Below are positions 42,760 through 51,310 of a stretch of 64,000 nucleotides of DNA, piece after piece (position 1 is the stretch's first letter; each line of letters opens with the position of its first letter). Origin of the DNA: Streptosporangium sp040640155 (GTDB lineage: Bacteria > Actinomycetota > Actinomycetes > Streptosporangiales > Streptosporangiaceae). The DNA is taken from contig NZ_JBFABE010000032.1 of NCBI RefSeq assembly GCF_040640155.1, positions 1 to 64,000 of the forward strand. The letters run 5' to 3'. Position numbers and translations under genes: made by a program. Under the pieces are notes generated by a model, which was not told the origin of the DNA, ran no database searches, and saw only the letters and a list, made by a program, of their open reading frames with translations.

Positions 42760-43983
42760 TCAGAGCGCGACCCCGAGCAGCGCGTCCACGGTCCGGCCGA
42801 CCAGCGCCGGGGCGTCCGGGTCCGTCCCGCCCTGGGACAGTGCCCGCTCGGCCCAGTCGTCGACGGCCGCCAGCGCGCCGGGGGCGTCCAGGTCGTCGGC
42901 CAGCCGGGCGCGTACCCGCTCCAGCAGGGCTGTGGCGTCAGGGCCCGCCTCCAGGCCCGCGGCCGAACGCCAGCGCGCCAGCCGCACCTCGGCCGAGGCC
43001 AGCAGGCCGGGCGTCCACTCCCAGTCCGAGCGGTAGTGGTGGGCCAGCAGGGCCAGCCTGATGGCCATCGGGTCGCTCTCGCGGCGCAGGCGGGAGACGA
43101 AGACCAGGTTGCCCTTGGACTTGGACATCTTCTCGCCGTCGAGGGCGACCATGCCCGCGTGGACGTAGGCCCTGGCGAAGGGCCACTCCCCGGAGGCCAC
43201 GTGGCCCTCGTGGGCCCCGCACTCGTGGTGCGGGAAGATCAGGTCGGAGCCGCCGCCGGCGACGTCGAAGCCGCAGGACAGGTTCGCCAGCGCGATCGCG
43301 GTGCACTCGATGTGCCAGCCCGGCCTGCCCGGCCCGAACGCCGAGGGCCAGGACGGCTCGCCCGGACGCTCCGCGCGCCAGAGCAGCCAGTCCAGGGGGT
43401 GCTTCTTGCCCTGCCGGCCGGGATCTCCCCCGCGTTCGCCGAACAGGGCAAGCATCCGCTCCTCGGGGTAGCCCGAGACGGCGCCGAACTTGGGGGCCGC
43501 GGACACGTCGAAGTAGACGTCCCCGTCGAGCTCGTAGGTGGCGCCCTTGTCGCGCAGCACCTCCACCAGGTCCGCCACCTGGTCGATCACCTCGGTCACG
43601 GCCACGTAGTCGCGCGGCGGGAGGATGCGCAGCGCCTCCATGTCGGTCCGGAACAGCTCGATCTCACGTTCGGCCAGGTCGCGCCAGTCGATACCGGTCC
43701 GCTCCGCGCGCTCCAGCAGGGGGTCGTCGACGTCGGTGGCGTTCTGGGTGAAGTGAACCTCGTGGCCGGCGTCCCGCCAGGCCCGGTTGACCAGGTCGAA
43801 GGCGAGATAGGTGTTCGCGTGGCCCAGATGGGTGGCGTCGTAGGGCGTGATGCCGCAGACGTACATCCGTGCCGTGGCACCCGGCCGTGTGGTGCCGACC
43901 TCGCGCGCGGCCGTGTCGAACAGCCGCAGCGGGACACCGGCACCGGGCAGCCCGGGAACCGTCGGCGCCGACCACGATCTCAT
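42760..43983 (-). CDS. mshC: MshC, L-cysteine:1D-myo-inosityl-2-amino-2-deoxy-alpha-D-glucopyranoside ligase
   Basis: MshC activates cysteine with ATP and attaches it to GlcN-Ins, the penultimate step of mycothiol synthesis. It is a CysRS-like protein: YVCGITPYDATHLGHANTYL contains the zinc Cys and the HIGH-type motif HLGHA, and KMSKS is intact. The WHIECTAIA and FPHHECGAHEG zinc ligands are also visible. At 407 aa it is shorter than CysRS (no anticodon-binding domain), which separates it from cysS. GGAGGTAT precedes the ATG. A TAGAAT -10 lies upstream (44016-44011). Confidence 0.95.
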   Translation of the reverse strand: MRSWSAPTVPGLPGAGVPLRLFDTAAREVGTTRPGATARMYVCGITPYDATHLGHANTYLAFDLVNRAWRDAGHEVHFTQNATDVDDPLLERAERTGIDWRDLAEREIELFRTDMEALRILPPRDYVAVTEVIDQVADLVEVLRDKGATYELDGDVYFDVSAAPKFGAVSGYPEERMLALFGERGGDPGRQGKKHPLDWLLWRAERPGEPSWPSAFGPGRPGWHIECTAIALANLSCGFDVAGGGSDLIFPHHECGAHEGHVASGEWPFARAYVHAGMVALDGEKMSKSKGNLVFVSRLRRESDPMAIRLALLAHHYRSDWEWTPGLLASAEVRLARWRSAAGLEAGPDATALLERVRARLADDLDAPGALAAVDDWAERALSQGGTDPDAPALVGRTVDALLGVAL

Positions 43984-44010
43984 TACATACCTCCAGCGTG
44001 GGGACCCCGG

Positions 44011-44016
44011 ATTCTA
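44011..44016 (-). promoter_or_regulatory. -10 element upstream of mshC
   Basis: TAGAAT on the minus strand is a good actinobacterial -10 (TANNNT), 28 bp before the mshC start. No recognisable -35 is present at 17 bp. The rest of the 219-bp spacer shows only GC-rich potential hairpins. Confidence 0.45.
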
Positions 44017-44202
44017 GCCCCGGGAGGAACGGCCGCGCGGACCGCGCGATGTCGGCGGGGGACCCGGCCCGTGGGGGGCCGGGGGGCGCGGCTCCGGCCT
44101 GGGAATGGCGTCAGAAAAGGAGCCTATCCAGCGGACGGACCATCCCGGTCACCCCGGGGTGGTGGATATAGGACATTCACCTCAACCTCGGCGACTCCAC
44201 GA

Positions 44203-44931
44203 TCATTCCGGCAGGACCCCGTGGAAGGCCGCCGGGTCGCGGGGGTCTGCGGTGAACTCGTAGCGGACGCCGCCGGGCGCCAGGGCCAGCAGGGTGACCG
44301 AGACCGACCCGAAGAGCCCGGTCCCGGGCACCTCCTGACTGACGATCATGGCCCTGGGGTCCTCGGAGGGGATTCCGGCACCGGTGGCGAGCTCGCGCCA
44401 CCTCTCCCAGGGGCCGTCCAGCCCCGGGGGGTGTCCGGCGGCCGCGAACAACGGCCGGAAGAACGCGACGCGCTCGTTCCGCTCGCCGCGCTCCCAGCCG
44501 CTGTTGACGATCATGTGGGTCCCCGGCGGGAGGTCCTCCCGGCTCAGCGCGACGCCGTCCCAGTGCCACAGGCGGGCACCGGTGAGGTCGGCCCGCAGCA
44601 GGTGGAAGGGGTCGTAGCGGCCGACGTCGCCCTCGGGCGGGCTCTGCCCGGCCGCCGCGAGCAGCGGCAGATCGCCCCGCGAGCGGCGCGTCCCGTCCGG
44701 GGCCGGCGGGCCGTGCCCGTTGAGGACGGCTCCGACCCGTCTGCCCGCGGGATCGACCGCCAGCCAGGTGCCGCCGCCCCGCAGGTCGCGCCCGCCGATC
44801 AGGCCGGGACGGTCCCGCGGCCAGTGCTCGCCCGGGGGGACCCACGGCCGCTCGGTGAACTCATCGCGCACCCCGACCACGATCAGGGGGATCTCGGCGC
44901 TCGGATCGATGCTGACGACTACCGTGCACAT
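44203..44931 (-). CDS. NRDE (TANGO2-like) family protein
   Basis: The 242-aa protein starts MCTVVVS and contains VGVRDEF, the Cys-first start and NRDE motif of the family, which has an Ntn-hydrolase-like fold. The invariant Cys2 could act as the N-terminal nucleophile after Met removal. Biochemical function is unclear; the human relative TANGO2 is tied to metabolic disease. It lies upstream of mshC on the same strand, with a 219-bp gap. Confidence 0.8.
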   Translation of the reverse strand: MCTVVVSIDPSAEIPLIVVGVRDEFTERPWVPPGEHWPRDRPGLIGGRDLRGGGTWLAVDPAGRRVGAVLNGHGPPAPDGTRRSRGDLPLLAAAGQSPPEGDVGRYDPFHLLRADLTGARLWHWDGVALSREDLPPGTHMIVNSGWERGERNERVAFFRPLFAAAGHPPGLDGPWERWRELATGAGIPSEDPRAMIVSQEVPGTGLFGSVSVTLLALAPGGVRYEFTADPRDPAAFHGVLPE

Positions 44932-45093
44932 GCCCGGAGGTTACGCCCCGGCCGGGCACGGCCTCGTGGCGGGGTCCCGCACGGTACCCGTCCCGGCCTC
45001 GCCCTCGCGTCCTCCCCGGCGTGATCGTCCCTCAGGCGGCACGGCCGTCTCGCGCGGCCCCCGGGGGCCGCCCGGCGGGCGGCGAACGACGGC

Positions 45094-45855
45094 TCAGATG
45101 GGCGGCCACGGGATGGCGGGCCAGTCCTTGGAGGGCAGCGGGTGCAGGCCGGTGTCGAGAAGCCTGCGGACCCGGGTCCAGGTGGCCTCGACCTCGTGGG
45201 GGGTGAGGAGCTCGCGCAGGCGGCTCCGGAGCCTCCCCTGCTCCAGATCGCGTTCGAGACGGGTCAGGACGTTCATGGCCTCGCGCGAGAGCGGCTTTCC
45301 GCGCCACTGCCAGAGCACGGTGCGCAGCTTGTCCTCGGCGGAGAAGGAGACCCCGTGGTCGACGCCGTAGACGTGCCCGTCGGCGAGCGGCAGCAGGTGC
45401 CCGCCCTTGCGGTCGGCGTTGTTGACGACGGCGTCGAAGACCGCCATCCGCCGCAGCGAGGGGTGACGGCTGCGGATCAGCGCCATCAGGTCGATCTCGG
45501 GGTCGGTGTCGACCCAGAGCTGGCACATGCCCGGGCCGAACGGGCCGTCACGGTAGACGGTGGGCGGCACGATCCGCCAGCCGATGGCCGTCGACACCTC
45601 GTAGGCGGCGACCTCGCGGGCGGCCAGGGTGCCGTCGGGGAAGTCCCAGAGCGGGCGTTCCCCCCGCACGGGCTTGTACACGCAGGCCGCCGAGAGCCCG
45701 GCGAGCCGGATCGAACAGTAGAGCGTCATGTTGGTCGCCTCGACCAGGCGGCCCGCCACCTCCAGGTGCCCGTTCCGGAGCAGACGCGTCGCGGTCTCCT
45801 CGTCGAGCTCGTTGGCCGGCGCCGCGGCCGGCGTCGGCTCGCTCTCGGCACTCAT
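45094..45855 (-). CDS. SCO1664-family protein (PI3/4-kinase-like fold)
   Basis: The 253-aa protein has CVYKPVRGERPLWDF (putative ATP-binding Lys), VFDAVVNNADRKGGHLL (a catalytic-loop-like N-N-x-D-R-K) and YGVDHGVSF (a metal-binding DxG-like Asp). These recall the phosphatidylinositol 3/4-kinase and HipA-like kinase folds. The start overlaps the DUF3090 stop by four bases. The neighbours are as in Streptomyces coelicolor, where SCO1664 is near mshC. Substrate unknown. Confidence 0.82.
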   Translation of the reverse strand: MSAESEPTPAAAPANELDEETATRLLRNGHLEVAGRLVEATNMTLYCSIRLAGLSAACVYKPVRGERPLWDFPDGTLAAREVAAYEVSTAIGWRIVPPTVYRDGPFGPGMCQLWVDTDPEIDLMALIRSRHPSLRRMAVFDAVVNNADRKGGHLLPLADGHVYGVDHGVSFSAEDKLRTVLWQWRGKPLSREAMNVLTRLERDLEQGRLRSRLRELLTPHEVEATWTRVRRLLDTGLHPLPSKDWPAIPWPPI

Positions 45856-46427
45856 TCGCCTCCTCCAGCAGATGAAGCGCTATTACCCCGGTAACCGTTG
45901 AGCCGCACGCATATGTGCCCCTCGGGATCGAGAGGCTGGGCGCAGAGCGGGCAGGGCGGGCGCCCGGCGGCGACGAGCGCCGTGGCCCTCCTGCTGAAGG
46001 CCCGTGCGACGCCGGGGCTGATGTGCACGCGCAGCACCGTGGGCTCGCCGAGGACCGAGGGGTCGAACTCCTCCTCCTCCTCGGCGACGGCCTCCTGGGC
46101 CTCGATGACCACCTGGGCCGCCTCGGAGTCCCACGCCAGCGCCATGGTGCCGACGCGGAAGTCCTCGCTGATCGGCACGTCCAGGGGGGCGTTGTCCGCC
46201 GGTGCGGCCTGGGCGGCGGGGATCGGGACGTCGTCCCCGGCCCGGCGCAGCACCTCGTCGAGCAGCTCGTCGAGACGGTCGGCCAACGCCGCGACCTGGA
46301 ACTTCTCCAGCGCCACGGTGGTCAGCCTGCCCTGGCCCCGAGCCTGCAGGAAGAAGGTTCGTGATCCCGGTTGCCCCACGGCACCGGCCACGAATCTCTC
46401 GGGTGGATCGTAGTCGAAGACCGGCAT
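45852..46427 (-). CDS. DUF3090 family protein with C-terminal zinc-finger-like motif
   Basis: The 191-aa protein starts MPVFDYDPPERFVAGAVG. It has an acidic run (EEEEEFDP) in the middle and a C-terminal CPLCAQPLDPEGHICVRLNG, a CxxC-n-C arrangement suggesting metal binding. It is found next to SCO1664-family genes and is translationally coupled to one here, so the two products may form a complex. Function unknown. Confidence 0.85.
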   Translation of the reverse strand: MPVFDYDPPERFVAGAVGQPGSRTFFLQARGQGRLTTVALEKFQVAALADRLDELLDEVLRRAGDDVPIPAAQAAPADNAPLDVPISEDFRVGTMALAWDSEAAQVVIEAQEAVAEEEEEFDPSVLGEPTVLRVHISPGVARAFSRRATALVAAGRPPCPLCAQPLDPEGHICVRLNGYRGNSASSAGGGE

Positions 46428-46436
46428 AGCCCGACC

Positions 46437-47135
46437 TTACGTGGTCCCGGATCCGCCGCCGACTGCGGCATCGCTCCCGGTGGAATTTTCTCCCCCGTCC
46501 TCGCCGTCCGAACCCTTCTTCGGGCGCAATCCGGTCACATCGCCGCCGATGTCGTTGAGCCTGAGCACGAAGGGACGCAGGGGGGTGTAGCGAATGGCGG
46601 TGAGCGAGGCCGGGTCGGCCGTGATCCGCTGGAACTGGTCCAGATGAAGCCCCAGGGCGTCGGCCACGATCGCCTTGATCACGTCTCCGTGGCTGCAGAC
46701 GAGATAGATCGCGTCCGGTCCCAGGCGCTCGTTCCAGTCCCTGACGGCGCTCACGGCGCGGTACTGCATGGCCGGTATCGACTCCCCGCCCGGGAACGTC
46801 ACCGCGCTCGGGTGGGCCTGGACGACCGGCCAGAGCGGCTCCTTGACGAGCTCGGCGATCGGGCGGCCCGTCCAGTCCCCGTAGCGGCACTCGCCGAAGC
46901 GCTCGTCGGTCAGCACCTCGGCCCCCCGCCCCTCCGCGACCGCCTGCGCGGTCTCCCGGCAGCGTTCCAGCGGGCTGGAGACGATCGCGTCGAGCTCCAG
47001 GCCGGTCATCCGGTCGGCGAGCGCCCGCGCCTGGGCCCGTCCCGCGTCGCTGAGGTGGACCTCGGGGGTCCAGCCGGCGAGCACCGGGCCGGTGAGGTGG
47101 GTAAGGCCGTGTCTGGCCAGCAGCAAGGTCGTCAC
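46437..47135 (-). CDS. histidine phosphatase (MSMEG_4193-like, phosphoglycerate-mutase family)
   Basis: The 232-aa protein has the catalytic LARHGLT (phospho-His), IVSSPLERCRETA, and LVCSHGDVIKAI with the second His. The C-terminal about 25 residues are Gly/Asp/Ser-rich and disordered. It heads the unit with DUF3090 and the kinase-like gene, nine bp upstream of DUF3090. The small-molecule or phosphoprotein substrate is unknown; the pairing with a kinase-fold protein is suggestive. Confidence 0.87.
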   Translation of the reverse strand: MTTLLLARHGLTHLTGPVLAGWTPEVHLSDAGRAQARALADRMTGLELDAIVSSPLERCRETAQAVAEGRGAEVLTDERFGECRYGDWTGRPIAELVKEPLWPVVQAHPSAVTFPGGESIPAMQYRAVSAVRDWNERLGPDAIYLVCSHGDVIKAIVADALGLHLDQFQRITADPASLTAIRYTPLRPFVLRLNDIGGDVTGLRPKKGSDGEDGGENSTGSDAAVGGGSGTT

Positions 47136-47200
47136 GCGGGCAAGTCTTGCAGCCCTCGCTCCACTACTTTTAAGTGGCCGGGCGGTAACCTGGCCGGATC

Positions 47201-48145
47201 ATGGAGCAGCGCTATGTGGGCCGGAGCGGCCTGTCGGTGTCCCGCCTGGGCCTCGGCACGATGACGTGGGGGCGTGACACCGGAGCCGAGGAGGCCGCGG
47301 CCCAGCTCCGCACGTTCGCCGAGGCGGGCGGGACGCTCATCGACACCGCCGACGTCTACACGGGCGGTGACGCCGAACGGCTGCTCGGCCGGCTGCTGCG
47401 CGACTCGGTGCCGCGCTCGGAGCTGGTGCTCTCCACCAAGGCCGTGCTCACCCCGACCGGCCGCCGCCCCCGCGACGCCTCCAGGAGACATCTGATCGCC
47501 GCGATCGACGCCTCCCTGACCCGCCTGGGCGTCAACGAGGTCGACCTGTGGCAACTGCACGCCTTCGATCCCGACGTCCCGCTGGAGGAGACCCTGGCCG
47601 CCGTGGACGCCATCGTGTCCTCGGGACGCGCCGCCTACGCCGGGGTCTGCGACTACGCGGGCTGGCAGCTCGCCGCCGCCGCGGTGGGACAGCGCTCCGT
47701 CCCCGGCCGGGTGCCGATCGTCGCGGCCCAGGTGGAGTACTCGCTGCTGGCCCGGGAGGCCGAACGCGAGCTGATCGCCGCCGCCGAGCACGTGGGCGCG
47801 GGCGTGCTGGCCTGGTCGCCGCTCGGGCGCGGGGTCCTCACCGGCAAGTACCGCACCGGGATCCCCGCCGACTCGCGGGCCGCGACCCCGCACTTCGCCG
47901 ACTTCGTCACGCCCTACCTCGACGAGCGGTGCCGGCGCGTGGTGGAATCGGTGACGACCGCGGCCGAGGGGCTGGGCGTCTCGCCGCTGTCGGTGGCCCT
48001 GTCGTGGGTACGCGACCAGCCGGGGGTGACCTCCGCCATCGTCGGCGCCCGCACGCACGCACAGCTCTCCGGGGTGCTCCAGGCCGAGGATCTCACTCTG
48101 CCCGTGGAGATCAGGGAGGCGCTGGACGACGTGTCGGCCGACTGA
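47201..48145 (+). CDS. aldo/keto reductase
   Basis: The 314-aa NADPH-dependent (beta/alpha)8 barrel has the start MEQRYVGRSGLSVSRLGLG, catalytic Asp/Tyr in IDTADVYTGG, Lys in VLSTKAV, and His in DLWQLHAFDP. SPLGRGVLTGKY and the C-terminal IVGARTHAQL are the cofactor-binding family signatures. It is divergent from the histidine phosphatase; the 65-bp spacer contains CCACT-n7-AGTGG, a small palindrome. Confidence 0.92.
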   Translation: MEQRYVGRSGLSVSRLGLGTMTWGRDTGAEEAAAQLRTFAEAGGTLIDTADVYTGGDAERLLGRLLRDSVPRSELVLSTKAVLTPTGRRPRDASRRHLIAAIDASLTRLGVNEVDLWQLHAFDPDVPLEETLAAVDAIVSSGRAAYAGVCDYAGWQLAAAAVGQRSVPGRVPIVAAQVEYSLLAREAERELIAAAEHVGAGVLAWSPLGRGVLTGKYRTGIPADSRAATPHFADFVTPYLDERCRRVVESVTTAAEGLGVSPLSVALSWVRDQPGVTSAIVGARTHAQLSGVLQAEDLTLPVEIREALDDVSAD

Positions 48146-48442
48146 GACGCGACGCGGACCGTGACACGAGCCGTGACGCAGGGTGCGACGCCGGGTACCA
48201 CGAGGGGCGCCGCGCGGGGCACGACGGGGGTCGCGGTGCCGGACGTTCCCCCCGGTCACGGCGCCGGCGCGTCATTGAGAGAACCGAATGAGAATGCGTC
48301 TCACGTATCACTAGTCGATACCGAATGGCGACTTTCCGTGGAAAAAGCGAGCCCCCCTACAAAACTGTCTGACAGGTGGGCGGGGGACGCCCGGACATCG
48401 GCGAGGTGCCACGGCCGATGCGGGCCCGGGGGAAGGAGACGA

Positions 48443-49657
48443 GTGCGAGCTGCGATGTCCGCGGGCATCTTGACGCTGGCGCTGGGGAGCGGGATCCCGG
48501 CGGTCGCGCTCGCGCCCGCGAGCGCCGCACAGGCCCTCGTCACACCCTCGGACCTCACGTCCGCGAACGCCACGCCCGCGGACCTCACCCGATCCGCCGC
48601 ACGGGACGACGCCCTGAACGACGGCGCCGTGAAGGGACGTGACCGCAGAAGCGGTGACGTGTCGTCCGATGCCGTGTCGCACGACGCCGGGTCGTCCGGC
48701 GGCGAGTCGTCCCGCACCTGGTGGGGCGACGTGTCCGGGTGGGACGACGACTGTGATCACGACGGGTTGCTGGGCGCCGTGACCGGCGGTGTCTGCCGGG
48801 CGGTGGGAGGTGTCGTGGGCGGGCTCGCCCGGGAGGTCTCCCCGTCCCCGCTCCTGTCCACCCCCTTCTCGCTCGCCACGCCGCCTCCCTCGTCGCCCTC
48901 CGACGACCGCCCCAAGGACAACGGCCAGGGCCAGGGACGCGGTCAAGGGCAGGGGCAGGGGCAGGGGCAGGGGCAGGGCAAGGAGAAGCGGAACGACGCC
49001 GAGGAGGCCCCCCCGCCGGTGGAGCAGGAAAGGCCCGCGGAACAGGAGACGCCGGCACCGGTCACCCCGAGCACGAAGGCCCCCGCTCCCGCGGAGCGGC
49101 AGGACGCCTCCGGTCACGACCAGGCGTCCAGGACGTCGAACCCGCCCAAGACCCTCGACGCCCCCTGCCGGGTCGCGGGCTCCCCCGGATGCCCCGCCCC
49201 GACGGCCGACTCCCCGGCGGAGAGGACGGCCTCGCCGCAGGCGTCGCCGACTCCCTCGCCGAGCCCGAAGCCCTCCCGGACCCCGAGCCCCACCCCCACC
49301 CGCAGGACCCCGGCACCCGCGACGACCTGGCAGGCGCCGCCGCGGTCGCCGGAGACGCAACCGCTCGTCGTCGACCACGGCCGCAGGCCGTCTCCCCGGC
49401 CGTCACCCGTGGTCGACGCCGAGGCCCCTCGCGTGGAGCTGCTCTGGCCGGCCCCGCTGATGCAGGAGCTCCAGCGGCAGATGAAGAACGAGCGGCCGGT
49501 GACGCCGAGCAAGTCGTCCGACACGGCCGGCACCGTGCTCACCACGGTGGTGCTCGTCGGGGCGATCCTCGCGGTCCGCCTGCTGTACAGCAGGCGGACC
49601 GTCAAGGAGTCGATACCGTTCGAACCGGTCCCTCCGGGACATCACCGGGTGGCCTAG
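48443..49657 (+). CDS. secreted low-complexity protein with C-terminal membrane anchor
   Basis: From the GTG at 48443 (AAGGAGACGA upstream) the protein is 404 aa. A signal peptide (MRAAMSAGILTLALGSGIPA, likely cut after ASA) is followed by Ser/Asp-rich and Cys-containing segments, and a Gln-Gly repeat (about nine QG units near residue 165-185). A Pro/Ser/Thr/Glu-rich stretch follows, then one hydrophobic helix (TVLTTVVLVGAILAVRLLY) and a short basic tail. No LPXTG motif is seen. This architecture suggests a wall-spanning stalk. No family was recognised. Confidence 0.7.
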   Translation: MRAAMSAGILTLALGSGIPAVALAPASAAQALVTPSDLTSANATPADLTRSAARDDALNDGAVKGRDRRSGDVSSDAVSHDAGSSGGESSRTWWGDVSGWDDDCDHDGLLGAVTGGVCRAVGGVVGGLAREVSPSPLLSTPFSLATPPPSSPSDDRPKDNGQGQGRGQGQGQGQGQGQGKEKRNDAEEAPPPVEQERPAEQETPAPVTPSTKAPAPAERQDASGHDQASRTSNPPKTLDAPCRVAGSPGCPAPTADSPAERTASPQASPTPSPSPKPSRTPSPTPTRRTPAPATTWQAPPRSPETQPLVVDHGRRPSPRPSPVVDAEAPRVELLWPAPLMQELQRQMKNERPVTPSKSSDTAGTVLTTVVLVGAILAVRLLYSRRTVKESIPFEPVPPGHHRVA

Positions 49658-49763
49658 CCGACGGGACGCCGCCGGAAGGACGGCCCGCGCCGCCGCAAGG
49701 ACGTCGCGCCGTCGTGTACCGCGTCGCGCCGTCGTGTACCGCAGGGAAGCCGCGGGGAAGGTG

Positions 49764-50528
49764 TCACGCCCCGATGGCGTGCACACCGCCGTCGACGTGG
49801 ACGATCTCGCCGGTCGTCGCGGGGAACCAGTCCGACAGCAGGGCCACGCACGCCTTGGCCGCCGGGCCCGGGTCGTTGACGTCCCAGCCGAGCGGCGCCT
49901 TGGCGGGCCAGCTGTCCTCGAACTCGACGAAGCCGGGAATGCTCCTGGCCGCCATCGTCCGGATCGGGCCCGCCGCGACCAGGTTGACCCGGATGCCCCG
50001 CTTGCCGAGGTCGCGGGCCAGGTAGCGGGAGCAGGACTCCAGGCCGGCCTTGGCCACGCCCATCCAGTCGTAGACCGGCCACGCCTTGGTCGCGTCGAAG
50101 TCCAGGCCGACGATCGCGCCGCCCTCCTTCATGAGCGGGAGCGCGGCCACCGCGAGCGACTTGAACGAGTACGTGGAGACCTGCACGGCGGTCGCCACGT
50201 CCTCCCACGAGGTGTTCAGGAAGTTGCCGCCCAGGGCGGTCTGCGGGGCGAAGCCGATGGCGTGCACCACCCCGTCCAGCCCGCCGAGGTGTTCGCCGAC
50301 CCGGTCGGCCAGCGAGCCGAGGTGCTCCTCGTCGGTGACGTCGAGCTCCAGCACCGGGGGCGGCTCGGGCAGCCGCTTGGCGATGCGCTCGACCAGGCTG
50401 AGCCGGCCGAAGCCGGTGAGCACGATCTGCGCGCCCTCCTGCTGGGCCAGCTTGGCCACGGAGAAGGCGATGGAGGCGTCGGTGAGGACGCCGGTGATCA
50501 GAAGTCGCTTGCCCTCGAGGATTCCCAT
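49764..50528 (-). CDS. fabI: enoyl-[ACP] reductase (NADH), InhA/FabI type
   Basis: The 254-aa short-chain dehydrogenase-like reductase performs the last step of type II fatty-acid elongation. It has LLITGVLTDASIAFSVA as the dinucleotide-binding start, AIGFAPQ, and the catalytic pair Tyr and Lys in VYDWMGVAKAGLES (Y-x6-K as in FabI/InhA). The sequence closely follows the InhA pattern. It lies one base after fabG in a mabA-inhA arrangement. Confidence 0.93.
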   Translation of the reverse strand: MGILEGKRLLITGVLTDASIAFSVAKLAQQEGAQIVLTGFGRLSLVERIAKRLPEPPPVLELDVTDEEHLGSLADRVGEHLGGLDGVVHAIGFAPQTALGGNFLNTSWEDVATAVQVSTYSFKSLAVAALPLMKEGGAIVGLDFDATKAWPVYDWMGVAKAGLESCSRYLARDLGKRGIRVNLVAAGPIRTMAARSIPGFVEFEDSWPAKAPLGWDVNDPGPAAKACVALLSDWFPATTGEIVHVDGGVHAIGA

Positions 50529-50529
50529 G

Positions 50530-51234
50530 TCAGTGCCCCATTCCCAGACCGCCGTCCACGGGGATGACGGCCCCCGTGATGTAGGCGGCGTCCTCGCCGG
50601 CCACGAACCTGACCACGCGTGCGATCTCCTCCGCGCTGGCGTAGCGGCCCAGCGGGATGTTCTTCCTGATCTGCTCCTGGTACACCTCGTCCAGCTCGGC
50701 CGTCATGTCGGTCTCCACGAAACCGGGGGCGACCACGTTGACGGTGATGTTGCGCGAGCCGAGTTCCCTGGCCGCCGACCGGGCGAAACCGATCATGCCC
50801 GCCTTGGAGGCGGCGTAGTTGCTCTGCCCGGCGGAGCCGAGCATGGCCACCACCGAGGAGATCAGCACGATGCGTCCCCGCTTGAGCCGGAGCATGCCGC
50901 GGGTGGCGCGCTTGGCGACCCGGTAGGCGCCGGTGAGGTTGGCGTCGATGACCTCGGTGAAGGTCTCCTCCTTCATCATCGGCAGCAACGTGTCCCGGGT
51001 GATGCCCGCGTTGGCCACGAGCACCTCGACCGGGCCGTACTCGGCCTCGACCTTCGCGAACGCGGCGTCCACGTCCGCCGTGCTGGTGACGTCACAGCGC
51101 ACGCCGAACAGGCCCTCGGGGGGCTGTCCGGATCGGTAGGTCACGGCGACGTCGTCGCCTGCCTGAGCGAGTTCGCGGGCGATCGCGAGGCCGATGCCGC
51201 GATTGCCGCCGGTTACGAGAACAGAGCGAGCCAT
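50530..51234 (-). CDS. fabG: 3-oxoacyl-[ACP] reductase, MabA/FabG type
   Basis: The 234-aa SDR has VLVTGGNRGIGLAIA (NADPH motif), NAG, and the catalytic Ser...Tyr-x3-Lys in SNYAASKAG. It reduces 3-oxoacyl-ACP and acts before FabI. ATG at 51234; the stop and the fabI start are one base apart, so the two are one operon. Divergent from tldD. Confidence 0.94.
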   Translation of the reverse strand: MARSVLVTGGNRGIGLAIARELAQAGDDVAVTYRSGQPPEGLFGVRCDVTSTADVDAAFAKVEAEYGPVEVLVANAGITRDTLLPMMKEETFTEVIDANLTGAYRVAKRATRGMLRLKRGRIVLISSVVAMLGSAGQSNYAASKAGMIGFARSAARELGSRNITVNVVAPGFVETDMTAELDEVYQEQIRKNIPLGRYASAEEIARVVRFVAGEDAAYITGAVIPVDGGLGMGH

Positions 51235-51310
51235 GGTCAGACGGTATCGGCTACCGGGGGGTAACCCTCTTGTCCGGGGCGGACAAGATCACGGCGCTAG
51301 GATCGTCGAC

